DNA of 64,000 nucleotides from J089 sp964535735 (GCA_964535735.1 CAZHTM010000006.1:1-64000); one strand, 5' to 3'. Shown: positions 9,184-18,328, numbered from the stretch's first letter. Numbers and translations are program-made. The notes: a model not told the origin generated them from the sequence alone.

Positions 9184-11313
9184 TTATTTTCTCCCATCGG
9201 ATTCTTTTGATCCTGGAGAAGGAGTACGGCGGGTATCACGTCTGCCTGAAGAAGATCCCGTTGTTTTCTTTTGTGAATGATCCGCCGGGTTCCTATTCGT
9301 CTGGGAGGTGGTCCGGGGACGACGACGTCGACGTGGTTGAGATCCATTACGCAATGGCAAGGACCGGCGAATTTTCTTTCCGCCCAGAATTTTCTGGATA
9401 TCTTCCCCATTGATGGTTTCATATTTCAATAATTCTTCCGCAATACGGTGGAGAATGGCTTTATTTTCTTCCAGAATAGAGACCGCCCGTTTTCGGGCTT
9501 TGCGCACAATCCGGACCACTTCCTCATCAATCATCCGAGCGGTAACATCACTGTAATCCCGGGGAGATTGAATCTCCCGACCTAGGAAAATCTCTTCGTG
9601 CTTTTTCCCGAATGTCATGGGACCCAGAACGTCGCTCATTCCCCATTCGCACACCATTTTCCGGGCAATACGAGTGGCCTGGTCGATATCATTTCCTGCA
9701 CCAGTGGTTAATTCATTAAATATCAATTCTTCCGCAGCTCGTCCGCCCATCATGATAGCCAACCGTCCTTCAATATATTCCTTGGTATAGCCATGTTTCT
9801 CATCAATGGGAAGTTGCATGGTGACACCCAACGCCCGGCCCCGGGGAATAATGGTCACTTTATGAATAGGATCGGCTTTGGGAATGCTTGCCGCAACCAA
9901 GGCATGGCCGGCTTCGTGATAGGCGGTAACTTTCTTTTCTTCATCGGAAAAAATCAAACTTTTCCGTTGAACTCCCATCATGACCTTATCCTTGGCTTCT
10001 TCAAAATCCGACATATCCACTGTTGATTTCCGCTTCCGAGCCGCCAACAGCGCCGCTTCGTTCACGATATTGGCTAAATCCGCACCCACCATTCCGGGCG
10101 TTCCCTTGGCTAAGGCCTCCAGATTGACCTTGCGCTTGTTCATGACAATATTTTTTGTGTGAACTTTCAGAATTCCCAGGCGGCCCTTCACGTCGGGTAC
10201 GTCTACCACGACCTGGCGATCGAACCGGCCTGGTCGCAATAGGGCGGAATCCAGCACATCGGGGCGGTTGGTGGCGGCCATAACAATCACATTTTGACTG
10301 CTGTCAAATCCGTCCAACTCCACCAACAATTGATTCAGGGTTTGTTCCCGTTCATCGTGTCCTCCTCCGAGACCAGCGCCCCGCTGACGTCCTACCGCAT
10401 CCAGTTCATCGATGAAGATGATACAGGGCGCATTTTTCTTACCCTCCTCAAATAAATCCCGTACCCGAGAGGCGCCTACGCCCACAAACATTTCCACAAA
10501 GTCGGCACCGCTTAGGCTGAAAAAGGGCACATTGGCTTCCCCAGCTACGGCTCTGGCTAACAGGGTCTTCCCAGTTCCTGGAGGTCCTATCAAAAGGACG
10601 CCGCGAGGAATTTTAGCACCCAATTTCTGAAACCGTTTGGGATGTTTCAGGAAATCAATGACTTCCCGTAATTCTTCTTTGGCTTCATCGCATCCGGCTA
10701 CGTCGTTGAAATTGACTTTTCGCATGCTAGCGTTCCACATTTTAGCGCGGCTCTTCCCAAAGTTAAACACCCCGCGCATACCGCCAGCGCCGCCACCCTG
10801 CATTCTCCGAATAATAAAGAACCAGAACCCTATTAAAACCAACCAGGGTAGCAAGGCTTGAAGATAACCGCTCCAATCCACCGTTTTTTCTTTAAACGTA
10901 TATTCCACACCGTACTGATCCCATTCCGCCAACGTCTCTCGATCAATCACCCGGACCTGAACATAAAATTTGGTGATTTCTTCCGGAGTTCCCATGGGCG
11001 AAATAATGGTTTGAGGTTCACTTAAGGTGCCATGAAATGTGTTTTCGATAATAGCGGCCTTGGATATTTTCTTATTCTGGAGAAAATCCCGGTATTGGAA
11101 ATAATCGATTTCATATTCTTTTTCTCCTGCTCCGGTAAACAAACCGGACAGAAAAATGGCTAAGAGGATAATGGATATCCATACCAAGGAGGTCCTACCA
11201 GCCTTCTTCCATTGAAATCCCGGTGGCGTAGATTTGGGTCCCGTAGGGGTCTGACGTTTTTGATTACCCCGCGTCGGTCGTTTTGGTGGACGGGGATTTT
11301 CCTTTGCACTCAT
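9184..11313 (-). CDS. ftsH: ATP-dependent zinc metalloprotease FtsH
   Basis: FtsH degrades membrane and regulatory proteins at the inner membrane. Membrane helices lie at about 44-60 and 150-167, flanking a periplasmic domain. The AAA domain has Walker A GPPGTGKT near 242-249, Walker B IIFIDELDA near 300 and the second region of homology ATNRPDVLDSALLRPGRFDR. The zinc site HEAGH is at about 465-469. At 709 residues it is longer than E. coli FtsH because of a Lys/Pro-rich N-terminal leader and an Arg/Ser/Thr-rich C-terminal tail of about 60 residues. Its ATG overlaps the hpt stop. The tilS-hpt-ftsH order is widespread. Confidence 0.97.
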   Translation of the reverse strand: MSAKENPRPPKRPTRGNQKRQTPTGPKSTPPGFQWKKAGRTSLVWISIILLAIFLSGLFTGAGEKEYEIDYFQYRDFLQNKKISKAAIIENTFHGTLSEPQTIISPMGTPEEITKFYVQVRVIDRETLAEWDQYGVEYTFKEKTVDWSGYLQALLPWLVLIGFWFFIIRRMQGGGAGGMRGVFNFGKSRAKMWNASMRKVNFNDVAGCDEAKEELREVIDFLKHPKRFQKLGAKIPRGVLLIGPPGTGKTLLARAVAGEANVPFFSLSGADFVEMFVGVGASRVRDLFEEGKKNAPCIIFIDELDAVGRQRGAGLGGGHDEREQTLNQLLVELDGFDSSQNVIVMAATNRPDVLDSALLRPGRFDRQVVVDVPDVKGRLGILKVHTKNIVMNKRKVNLEALAKGTPGMVGADLANIVNEAALLAARKRKSTVDMSDFEEAKDKVMMGVQRKSLIFSDEEKKVTAYHEAGHALVAASIPKADPIHKVTIIPRGRALGVTMQLPIDEKHGYTKEYIEGRLAIMMGGRAAEELIFNELTTGAGNDIDQATRIARKMVCEWGMSDVLGPMTFGKKHEEIFLGREIQSPRDYSDVTARMIDEEVVRIVRKARKRAVSILEENKAILHRIAEELLKYETINGEDIQKILGGKKIRRSLPLRNGSQPRRRRRPRTTSQTNRNPADHSQKKTTGSSSGRRDTRRTPSPGSKESDGRK

Positions 11314-11849
11314 GTAATTTGCTTTCCTTCTATTCGATATATCGCCGGTAAATAGCGAAATTGTTGATTGTAATCCAAGCCGTATCCCACCACAAATTCA
11401 GGGGGAATTTCAAATCCCACCTGATCGATAGTGAATGGGACTTTCACCATATCGGGCTTCAGCAGCAAGGTGACAATGGTGACAGAAGCCGGATCGGCTT
11501 CCAGCATGCGATCTTTAATGAATTTTATGGTTAGGCCGGTATCAATAATATCTTCCACAACGATGACATGACGCCCGGTAATATCGGCGGAAATATCTTT
11601 TATAAGCCGAATTGTACCCACTGATTGCGTACCTGTATAACTGGAAACTTTAATGAAATCTACTTCGCAGGGGATGGTCATTTTGCGAATCAGGTCGCTT
11701 AAAAAAATGAAGCTGCCGTTTAAAATGCCGATGAAAATGGGCGACTGGTCGTTAAACTGCCGTGAAAGATTCTCGGCTATTTCTGTCGTCCGTCGTTCAA
11801 TTTCAGGTGTGTCAATGAGACATGTGAGTTCTGTATTATGGATAATCAT
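11310..11849 (-). CDS. hpt: Hypoxanthine phosphoribosyltransferase
   Basis: This enzyme salvages hypoxanthine (and usually guanine) to the nucleotide using PRPP. The PRPP-binding loop reads VVEDIIDTGLT at about residues 95-105, and the flexible-loop region VSSYTGTQS is present upstream. The length of 179 residues is normal. The gene shares one base with the tilS stop (TAATG) and overlaps ftsH by four bases, so the three genes form one translation-coupled unit. Confidence 0.95.
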   Translation of the reverse strand: MIIHNTELTCLIDTPEIERRTTEIAENLSRQFNDQSPIFIGILNGSFIFLSDLIRKMTIPCEVDFIKVSSYTGTQSVGTIRLIKDISADITGRHVIVVEDIIDTGLTIKFIKDRMLEADPASVTIVTLLLKPDMVKVPFTIDQVGFEIPPEFVVGYGLDYNQQFRYLPAIYRIEGKQIT

Positions 11850-13207
11850 TAGGTAACTACCAAGTGTTCAAATAAAAGTTCCGCCCGATTCCGGGTCTTT
11901 GGCGTCAACTTAATCCGGTCACTAATTCGGTGTCCACAGACCCATAAGACTTCTTTACCTCGGGCTAATACATACTGTTCCGCTTTGGCAAAGCGATCTA
12001 CTTTTAAATCAATCAACAAATCACTGACTTTCTTTTTTCCGTTCATGCCTAAGGGTTGAATCCAATCGCCATTCTCCCAATGGCGGACAACCAGGTTTCC
12101 ATAAGCTTTCAATCGATCCTCGTCTACAATCTCCCGACCGGGACAATGAACCGACACGCCGTTTGACATAAACACTGGATTCCAAACAAAGACGCCCAAG
12201 GGCAATTCCACTCGTTCACCTGGCAGTACCGGAATTTCCACCCGTTCCGGAAGCGGTTTCACGCGGATAATCCATTGATTACGATTACGAAGCAATAAGG
12301 ATCCTCCTGGCAACGGATGCAGAACTCCTGTTTTTCTTGAAGCTAGGGTTTGTTTCAAATTCGTCCAGTCTTTTCGTCGCCAGGGCTGGTCCGAACTGTC
12401 TAACAGTTGAAGGGTCCGAATTTGCACATATTCTGGAAGCAAGTCAAAGACCTGCCCATTTATGACCCAGTGAGCTCCCTGTTTTCGCCCTACTGCCGGA
12501 AGAAGGAATTGCTCAATCAAGTATTTTAAACCTTGGTCCATGGCCTGAAGGGTTTGGACCGAATGCCCAATTTGCTCTGGTAGCGATGCCACCTTAGCCT
12601 CCCAAGGTTTCACAATTTGATGGCGGAGAAAATTCCGGGGAATGGTTTCATCCAGATTGGTGGAGTCATTCCGATAATCCAAATGGTGCTCTTGAGCATA
12701 CCGTTCCAGCTCTGACCGTGAGAAGGACAAGAGGGGCCGCAGCAAACGCCCTCGTCGTTCCGGAATCCCCATCAGACCGGAGATACCGGCCCCCGACTGC
12801 AGCCGAAGCAGCAATGTTTCAATCTGATCATTGCCGTGATGAGCCGTTACAATTACATCTCCGCCCACTGCTTCGCAGATGGACTCCAGGGCGGCATAAC
12901 GTTCTTCCCGCGCCCAGGCCTCAGGACTTTCCCCTGGTTTCGGGTCCGAGGTAATGGATGCAATCCTCCAAGGCAAGCCACGGTTCTGGGAGATTTTAAT
13001 GACCAAGGCCTCATCCAAATCCGAATCAGACCGCAGGTGATGATTAACGTGAGCCACTGTCAAGGAGAATCCATAGCGCTTTCTAAGCCTATCCAGTAAA
13101 TCCAGACAAACCATGGAATCCAGCCCTCCCGAGACCGCCACTACGACAGCGGTCTTTTCAGGATGAGGCACCAGGCGGAGCCAGGTATTATGAAAGCGCT
13201 CTTCCAC
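11849..13207 (-). CDS. tilS: tRNA(Ile)-lysidine synthase (TilS)
   Basis: TilS converts the wobble cytidine of the AUA-decoding tRNA-Ile to lysidine, using ATP. The N-terminal PP-loop motif is VVAVSGGLDSMVCLDLL at about residues 21-37. The family pattern continues with VAHVNHHLRSDSD, VTAHHGNDQIETLLLRL and a LLSFSRSELERYA helix, followed by the substrate-binding and C-terminal TilS domains. At 452 residues the protein is full length. It is followed directly by hpt and ftsH. Confidence 0.95.
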   Translation of the reverse strand: MEERFHNTWLRLVPHPEKTAVVVAVSGGLDSMVCLDLLDRLRKRYGFSLTVAHVNHHLRSDSDLDEALVIKISQNRGLPWRIASITSDPKPGESPEAWAREERYAALESICEAVGGDVIVTAHHGNDQIETLLLRLQSGAGISGLMGIPERRGRLLRPLLSFSRSELERYAQEHHLDYRNDSTNLDETIPRNFLRHQIVKPWEAKVASLPEQIGHSVQTLQAMDQGLKYLIEQFLLPAVGRKQGAHWVINGQVFDLLPEYVQIRTLQLLDSSDQPWRRKDWTNLKQTLASRKTGVLHPLPGGSLLLRNRNQWIIRVKPLPERVEIPVLPGERVELPLGVFVWNPVFMSNGVSVHCPGREIVDEDRLKAYGNLVVRHWENGDWIQPLGMNGKKKVSDLLIDLKVDRFAKAEQYVLARGKEVLWVCGHRISDRIKLTPKTRNRAELLFEHLVVT

Positions 13208-13209
13208 GA

Positions 13210-14157
13210 TTATTTAAACTGCGAAACGACCTGCGCCACTTCTTTTGCAGATGACATGATATAGAAGTGAACACAGGGTACTTTGGCCTCCACCAGTCCC
13301 TGAACCTGATTCAAGGCCCAATTAATTCCTACATCGTATACTGTTTCACGATCCTGACCAATAATCTGTTCCGTTAAAGCGCTGGGAATGTCCACATAGA
13401 AATTCCGGGGAATGGATCGCAAATGGGATTCACGGGTAATAATTTTAATACCCGGAATAATGGGCACATCGATTCCCATTTTCCTGCATTCGTCCACAAA
13501 GTGGAAATAGGCCTGATTATCATAGCACATTTGGGTGACAATATAATCTGCGCCAGCATCGACTTTGGCTTTTAAAAATTTTAAGTCGGTCTCCAGATTT
13601 GGTGCTTCAAAATGTTTTTCCGGATAACCACCGACTCCGATACAAAAATCGGTAGGATGGGCATCCACCAAATCTTCCAGGTAAACTCCTTTATTCATAT
13701 TGGAAATTTGGCGTACCAAATCCACCGCATACTTGTTAAAGGTTTTGCCCGGTTGGTCCACAGTCTGTTTACGCAGGTCATCGCCCCGAACAGCCAGAAT
13801 ATTGTGAATTCCCAAATAAGCTAATTCAATGAGGGCGTCTTCCGTTTCCTGCTGGGTAAAGCCACTGCATAAAATGTGGGGTACCGTCTCTACCGAATAG
13901 CGATTCTTTATGGCGGCGCTTAGGCCGATAGTACCCGGTCGTTTTCGTTTAATCAGCCGGCGGACAGATCCGTCCGGTAAATCTTCATAATACACTTCTG
14001 CAGACCGACTGGTGAGATCAATAAACGGAGGATCAAAGGGAATGAGTTCATCCACCAACCGGAAAATGCGATCAATGTCGCCACCACGTTGTGGTGGAAT
14101 GATTTCATAGCTGAACAGTGTCGTATTGGCTTTTTCTAGGAATTCAATAACTTTCAT
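13210..14157 (-). CDS. metF: 5,10-methylenetetrahydrofolate reductase (MetF)
   Basis: MetF is a FAD enzyme reducing methylenetetrahydrofolate to methyltetrahydrofolate for methionine synthesis. The 315-residue protein has the barrel-fold markers FSYEIIPPQRGGD at the N terminus, NILAVRGDD near 120, IGVGGYPEKH, DAGADYIVTQMCYDN and PIIPGIKII. It lies two bases before tilS and near folP, although not adjacent to it. No riboswitch-like leader is visible because the gene sits inside the operon. Confidence 0.94.
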   Translation of the reverse strand: MKVIEFLEKANTTLFSYEIIPPQRGGDIDRIFRLVDELIPFDPPFIDLTSRSAEVYYEDLPDGSVRRLIKRKRPGTIGLSAAIKNRYSVETVPHILCSGFTQQETEDALIELAYLGIHNILAVRGDDLRKQTVDQPGKTFNKYAVDLVRQISNMNKGVYLEDLVDAHPTDFCIGVGGYPEKHFEAPNLETDLKFLKAKVDAGADYIVTQMCYDNQAYFHFVDECRKMGIDVPIIPGIKIITRESHLRSIPRNFYVDIPSALTEQIIGQDRETVYDVGINWALNQVQGLVEAKVPCVHFYIMSSAKEVAQVVSQFK

Positions 14158-14168
14158 AGGTCTCTAAT

Positions 14169-14813
14169 TTACTGGTGAACCAGGGGCCGAAGAAACGGGT
14201 TATGCCGTTTTTCCTCCTCCATCGTTGAAGAGGGTCCATGTCCCGGATACAATTGGAGTTGATCTGGAACCTCATGTAGGATGCGTGTCAAACTTCGATT
14301 TAAAGTGTCAAAATTACCACCAGGAAGATCGGTACGTCCCACGGATCCCATAAAAAGCGTATCCCCGGTAAATCCAACCTCGCCAACCAAGAACAGGCAA
14401 CTTCCCGGCGTATGCCCCGGCGTAAACATAACCTGTATTTCCGAAAAAGGAAAAGAGAGCGTATCATCGCCATGAAGCCAATGGGTCACCGTCGGCAATG
14501 GTTCCGGTTCCAGGCCAAAAAGTCGGCATGTTTCAGGATAACTATGCAGGACAGGCTTTTCCTCTGCCTGCAAATAAAAGGGAATCTGATAGTGCTTTTG
14601 AAGAGTCGAAACCGCGCTGATATGATCTAAATGGCTGTGTGTATTCAGGATGGCTTTGGGATGCCATTTCCGGGATTCAAGAATTGAAATAATTCGATCC
14701 GCTTCTGCCCCGGGATCCACGATCAAGGCCGACTGTTCCGGGTCATCAAATCCCAGGATGTAACAGTTTTCCTGAAACGGTCCTACGACCGCCGTAACAA
14801 TAATTGGAATCAA
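14169..14813 (-). CDS. Metallo-beta-lactamase fold hydrolase, glyoxalase II-like
   Basis: The protein is a 214-residue MBL-fold hydrolase with the dinuclear metal signature THSHLDH at about residues 58-64, the later PGHTPGSC and GFTGDTLF motifs, and GHGPSST near the C terminus. This is the YcbL/GloB-like group, whose members hydrolyse thioesters such as S-lactoylglutathione or related thiol adducts. The long C-terminal helical domain of true GloB is lacking, so I do not assign a substrate. Its ATG overlaps the stop of the GAPDH gene upstream. Confidence 0.85.
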   Translation of the reverse strand: MIPIIVTAVVGPFQENCYILGFDDPEQSALIVDPGAEADRIISILESRKWHPKAILNTHSHLDHISAVSTLQKHYQIPFYLQAEEKPVLHSYPETCRLFGLEPEPLPTVTHWLHGDDTLSFPFSEIQVMFTPGHTPGSCLFLVGEVGFTGDTLFMGSVGRTDLPGGNFDTLNRSLTRILHEVPDQLQLYPGHGPSSTMEEEKRHNPFLRPLVHQ

Positions 14814-15874
14814 ATGTTTTTAAAGAAAAAGTCCGAAAGACACTGGATTTTATCTTCGTAGGAGTGGGGATATAAAAACCACTCAGCGGCAGAGATACTG
14901 CTCAGTAGCGAGTTTCCATCCTGAGGCGTAAAACAAAAACCAGTAATTTCGTGTTCGTTCCGTACGTTAAGCGTTTGTTCCACAACCACAGTCTGATTCA
15001 GGATGCGTCCATAATGCCCCTGATCCCGTCCAAAAGAAAATACCGTACTGGTCATATCTTTTTCTGTCATGGCCACATATGGATTGTTGTAGAGCGCCTC
15101 TTTAACCTTAGTCAGACTGGTAGGTTCCTTAACCTTCAGCGTAAACCAAAGGACATGCATGTACTGGCTGTTTACCTTCATTGCGGAAGAGAAAAGGTTC
15201 AAATCATAATTCAAAGTGCTAAAGAGGTCTACCGCATCCTCTGCATGGTGGGAACCATATTTTTCTGAATTATGACGTCCCACCTGAGGCGCCGGAATGA
15301 AGGACCCCGGTTGGCTAATATCGTTCGCCCGACGAACACACACAAACCGGCCTTCGATTAAATTATCAGGATCATCCTGAACCCCCAAGGTTTTGGTGAT
15401 ACAGGATAGATTATGAGTGTTACACGACACCACTTGAATAAACTGGTCTTCTTTGGTGAGCACGGAATCATTAATACCTCGGGCATATTTCTTTCCAAAT
15501 CCGTTCTCACTACCCTGAGCTAAAAAGCCCAATACGTCGTCTTTAAATTTTTGATAATATTGTTCCTTATTGAATTGACCAATACCTTTGGGTGTGCAAT
15601 CGATGACCACTGACGCCCGTTTAATGGCTTCCTCGGTCTCGATCTCTGGCATCATATCCAAAGCCTTAAATTTTTGCATTTTATCTTCATCAACGGCCAG
15701 TCGCGCCCCACGGTCAATAAGACGTTGAATCTTTGGGCGGTCATTTTTCAACGGAGAATTCTTATGGAAGGTCACTTCATCGATGCCCAGTTGATCCCTG
15801 AAATCACTTAACAGACCAATCAAGGGTTCACCGATTGTGCCGGTTCCCACGATGTGTACAATTCTACGATTCAT
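14810..15874 (-). CDS. Archaeal-type (type II) glyceraldehyde-3-phosphate dehydrogenase family protein
   Basis: The 354-residue protein starts with a Rossmann motif IVHIVGTGTIG at residues 5-15. It carries VVIDCTPKGIG at 89-99 and VVSCNT with the likely catalytic Cys at 151, matching the pattern of archaeal type II GAPDH (DCTPEGIG; SCNT). A later CVRRANDIS and an HH pair also fit. Classical bacterial GAPDH (INGFGRIGR, SCTTN) is clearly different. Type II enzymes use NAD(P) and the phosphorylating reaction, but cofactor choice cannot be read here. The start shares one base with the ccmD stop, so the gene is coupled to the cytochrome c maturation operon. Family assignment is by motif recall. 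Confidence 0.78.
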   Translation of the reverse strand: MNRRIVHIVGTGTIGEPLIGLLSDFRDQLGIDEVTFHKNSPLKNDRPKIQRLIDRGARLAVDEDKMQKFKALDMMPEIETEEAIKRASVVIDCTPKGIGQFNKEQYYQKFKDDVLGFLAQGSENGFGKKYARGINDSVLTKEDQFIQVVSCNTHNLSCITKTLGVQDDPDNLIEGRFVCVRRANDISQPGSFIPAPQVGRHNSEKYGSHHAEDAVDLFSTLNYDLNLFSSAMKVNSQYMHVLWFTLKVKEPTSLTKVKEALYNNPYVAMTEKDMTSTVFSFGRDQGHYGRILNQTVVVEQTLNVRNEHEITGFCFTPQDGNSLLSSISAAEWFLYPHSYEDKIQCLSDFFFKNI

Positions 15875-16014
15875 TATTTTGATCCTCTCTGCATCTCCTC
15901 TAGACGCTTTGCCACGCGGCCATTTTTAACCAATTGCTGGCCGAACCAGGCAAATATTACCACAAATACGATTACGGTCGCCGATAAAAAGTAGCCGAAA
16001 AAGTCATACTGCAT
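15874..16014 (-). CDS. ccmD: Small CcmD-like haem exporter protein
   Basis: A 46-residue open frame lies between ccmC and the GAPDH gene. It has a short polar start (MQYDFFGYF), one hydrophobic helix at about residues 8-25, and a basic/charged tail with VAKRLEEMQRG. That is the layout of CcmD, the small membrane subunit that helps release holo-CcmE from the CcmABC complex. It overlaps ccmC by 11 bases and the next gene by one base. Position and topology support the call; CcmD sequences are poorly conserved. Confidence 0.8.
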   Translation of the reverse strand: MQYDFFGYFLSATVIVFVVIFAWFGQQLVKNGRVAKRLEEMQRGSK

Positions 16015-16675
16015 GGGTATCTAATTCCTCCTGCAATTTTAACGTGTGAATTCTTAAGCGCATCATAAAAACATAGAGAACGGTAAACACCGCCAGAGAG
16101 AAGAAAAAGGGAGCCAGAATGCCGCCCTGTTGTTTGGCCATTTCCACCTGGGGATGGGACTGGATTTCCGGCGCCCAAAATTTAACCGAGAGAAAAATGA
16201 TGGGAACATCAATGAAAGCGATGATACCCAACACAGCAGCATAACGAGCAATCCGTTCCGGATGACCTCCGAATTCTCTGAGCATGAAATACCCCACGTA
16301 GATCAAAAACAAGATCAGCGATGTGGTTAGGCGCGGTTCCCAGACCCAGGGCTTGCCCCAAATCGGACGGGCCCAGATGGGGCCGGTTACCAAAACCAGG
16401 GACATAAAAAGCGTCCCGATTTCTGCTGCGGCCTGGCCGAATCGATCCCATTTCATGTTCCTAGTGGTTAAGAAGGCAATCCCGCCCACCATCACCATAA
16501 AATAGGACATAAATGCTGTCCAGGCCACCGGGACATGAACGTAAAAAATCTTCTGCGCCCAGTGTTGTTGGGGGATCATGGGGGTATGAAAAACAATGAT
16601 ATACAGGTCGATGGCCAGAGCTAAAAGCAACAGGCCCAACCCTATTTGGTTAATACGTGCATTAATGAATTTCAT
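16004..16675 (-). CDS. ccmC: Haem exporter membrane protein CcmC
   Basis: CcmC binds haem and loads it onto CcmE on the outer face of the inner membrane. The 223-residue protein has six predicted helices. The Trp-rich periplasmic motif reads WGKPWVWEPRLT at about residues 104-115, a variant of the WWD-domain signature WGxxWxWD in which Glu and Pro replace Asp and Ala. The haem-ligand histidine regions HVPVAW near 46 and AP...SHP in the second periplasmic loop can be seen. It sits between ccmB and ccmD. Confidence 0.92.
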   Translation of the reverse strand: MKFINARINQIGLGLLLLALAIDLYIIVFHTPMIPQQHWAQKIFYVHVPVAWTAFMSYFMVMVGGIAFLTTRNMKWDRFGQAAAEIGTLFMSLVLVTGPIWARPIWGKPWVWEPRLTTSLILFLIYVGYFMLREFGGHPERIARYAAVLGIIAFIDVPIIFLSVKFWAPEIQSHPQVEMAKQQGGILAPFFFSLAVFTVLYVFMMRLRIHTLKLQEELDTHAV

Positions 16676-17337
16676 TATTCTTCCGTTATGTGATCAAAAA
16701 CTAAGAAACCAACCAATCCAAAACTTATGATGAAAGTCACCAAGATCAAAATCCACACTTGCCAAGATTGAAACGGATCTCCATTCAAAAGGGCTGTTGA
16801 TGCTTTGGTAGCGGCAATCATAACCGGGGAAGCCAACGGAAATAATAAAATGGGTAATAACACTTCGCTCATCTTAGCCCGCATAGCCAGACCGGACACA
16901 AGACTGCCTAGCACCATGAGCCCCAGATTTCCGCAAACCAAAATTAATACCGCCAATCCCAAATGAATATCAATTTGCAACTGTAGAAAGAGGATAAACG
17001 GCGGCAAAATAAATAGATCCGCAATCAAAGAATAGAGGGTGCCACTTATCCATTTAGCTAAAAATATAAGCCCCCGATCAACAGGTGCAGAGATTAAAAA
17101 TCCGAAGGCATCGAATTCTTTTTCGTAGGCATACATCCGGTGGAGGCCCAGGGTGGAAATGAACAAGGTCATCACCCAAAATAATCCGGGGGCGAAGGTG
17201 GTCATCACCTTGGGAGATACATTGAAAGAAAAGGCAAAAATGAGAATGACCACCACACCAAATGTGAGCATGGACGTACTGATTTCCTTGGATTTCAGTT
17301 CAACCAGAAATTCTTTCTTAAGAAGAATGCCGAACAT
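16675..17337 (-). CDS. ccmB: Haem exporter permease CcmB
   Basis: CcmB is the membrane partner of the CcmA ATPase in the CcmABCD complex that frees holo-CcmE. The 220-residue protein has six hydrophobic segments and the typical cytosolic N terminus (LLKKEFLVELKSKE). The loop LHRMYAYEKEFDAFGFLISAPV and the later MRAKMSEVLLPILLFPLASPV match the CcmB family. It follows ccmA by one base and shares one base with ccmC. Confidence 0.92.
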   Translation of the reverse strand: MFGILLKKEFLVELKSKEISTSMLTFGVVVILIFAFSFNVSPKVMTTFAPGLFWVMTLFISTLGLHRMYAYEKEFDAFGFLISAPVDRGLIFLAKWISGTLYSLIADLFILPPFILFLQLQIDIHLGLAVLILVCGNLGLMVLGSLVSGLAMRAKMSEVLLPILLFPLASPVMIAATKASTALLNGDPFQSWQVWILILVTFIISFGLVGFLVFDHITEE

Positions 17338-17338
17338 A

Positions 17339-18034
17339 TCAGGCCATGATTTCCGAAAATACCCGTTTCACATCTTCTCGGGTTTCGGCGCCGTTTTCCT
17401 GGTCATAGATCACGTGTCCGCCCCCCAAAATGATGATGCGAGTGCAATGTTCAAGCGCCCATTCCACTTCATGCACGACCAGCAACATGGATCGATCAGG
17501 ACCGGTAGATTGATCGAAAAAAGTCTGGGTAAGTACCCGGCCCTGGAGGTCCAATCCGGAAAAGGGTTCATCAAATAGCAGGAGCTTCCAATCGATAGTC
17601 TTCGCCAAGGCCAATTTCAACCGCTGTAACATTCCCTGAGAAAAGATTTTGATTGGATCATCCGCCTGAATCCGCAAGCCCACGTTTTCCAAGATTTCAT
17701 CTAACGGGAATTGTTTTCGATCGGGGTAATAAATCCGGGAGGCAAATTCTAAATTTTCCCGGGCGGATAGCCCCGGATACATCCCCGGCGCATGCCCCAG
17801 ATACAGCATATCTTTCCGATTTTCCGTTTGAGTGCTTCGAACCGGATTATCCATAAATCGAACATCCCCAGCATCAGCCGAACTCAACCCTGCAATGACG
17901 CGGAGTAAGGTGGACTTTCCTGTACCATTTTTCCCTAAAAGTCCTACCACTTCACCAGGACCGATGGAAAAGGAAATATCCGCCAGTACGGGACGATGAA
18001 AAAATGATTTACGTAATTGATGTACCGATAACAA
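17339..18034 (-). CDS. ccmA: Haem exporter ATP-binding protein CcmA
   Basis: This is an ABC ATPase of 231 residues. Walker A is GKNGTGKST at about residues 34-42, the signature loop is FSQGMLQRLKLA near 133, and Walker B is LLLFDEP followed by FSGLD. A compact DNA-free ABC domain preceding ccmB and ccmC defines it as CcmA, which uses ATP to release haem-loaded CcmE. It follows the short CcmI-like gene by 12 bases. Confidence 0.92.
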   Translation of the reverse strand: MLSVHQLRKSFFHRPVLADISFSIGPGEVVGLLGKNGTGKSTLLRVIAGLSSADAGDVRFMDNPVRSTQTENRKDMLYLGHAPGMYPGLSARENLEFASRIYYPDRKQFPLDEILENVGLRIQADDPIKIFSQGMLQRLKLALAKTIDWKLLLFDEPFSGLDLQGRVLTQTFFDQSTGPDRSMLLVVHEVEWALEHCTRIIILGGGHVIYDQENGAETREDVKRVFSEIMA

Positions 18035-18046
18035 GGGGAATCCAAA

Positions 18047-18328
18047 TCAAGTCTGGCGAATTCCTTTTATTTTGGCCATGATATCCGCGACTTCCAGTTT
18101 CAATTCCTGGCGAACTTTCTGGTAATCCTGGGGATTTAAATTCCCGATTTCATAATCCATTTCCAGTTCCTTTAACTGTCGATATAAGGCTCGTTTCCGG
18201 ATTTGAAGGGATTCCAGATCATCATCTTCCAATAGAGGTTGTAATTGGGTATCAAACAACGGTGATACCACATACCATACCAGCCAAAGGAATAGAAGTA
18301 AAGCAATGAATGGCGCCCAGGGACTCAT
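18047..18328 (-). CDS. Short CcmI-like membrane protein
   Basis: I start at the ATG at 18328, which overlaps the ccmF stop (ATGA) and gives 93 residues; the longer frame upstream lies inside ccmF. One helix spans about residues 5-23, followed by an acidic linker and a helical stretch with YRQLKELEMDYEIGNLNPQDY. That helix matches the N-terminal module of CcmI/CycH, where it follows a membrane helix. The TPR domain of full CcmI is absent. It may act as a stand-alone scaffold between CcmF and other maturation proteins; that is inference. Confidence 0.7.
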   Translation of the reverse strand: MSPWAPFIALLLFLWLVWYVVSPLFDTQLQPLLEDDDLESLQIRKRALYRQLKELEMDYEIGNLNPQDYQKVRQELKLEVADIMAKIKGIRQT

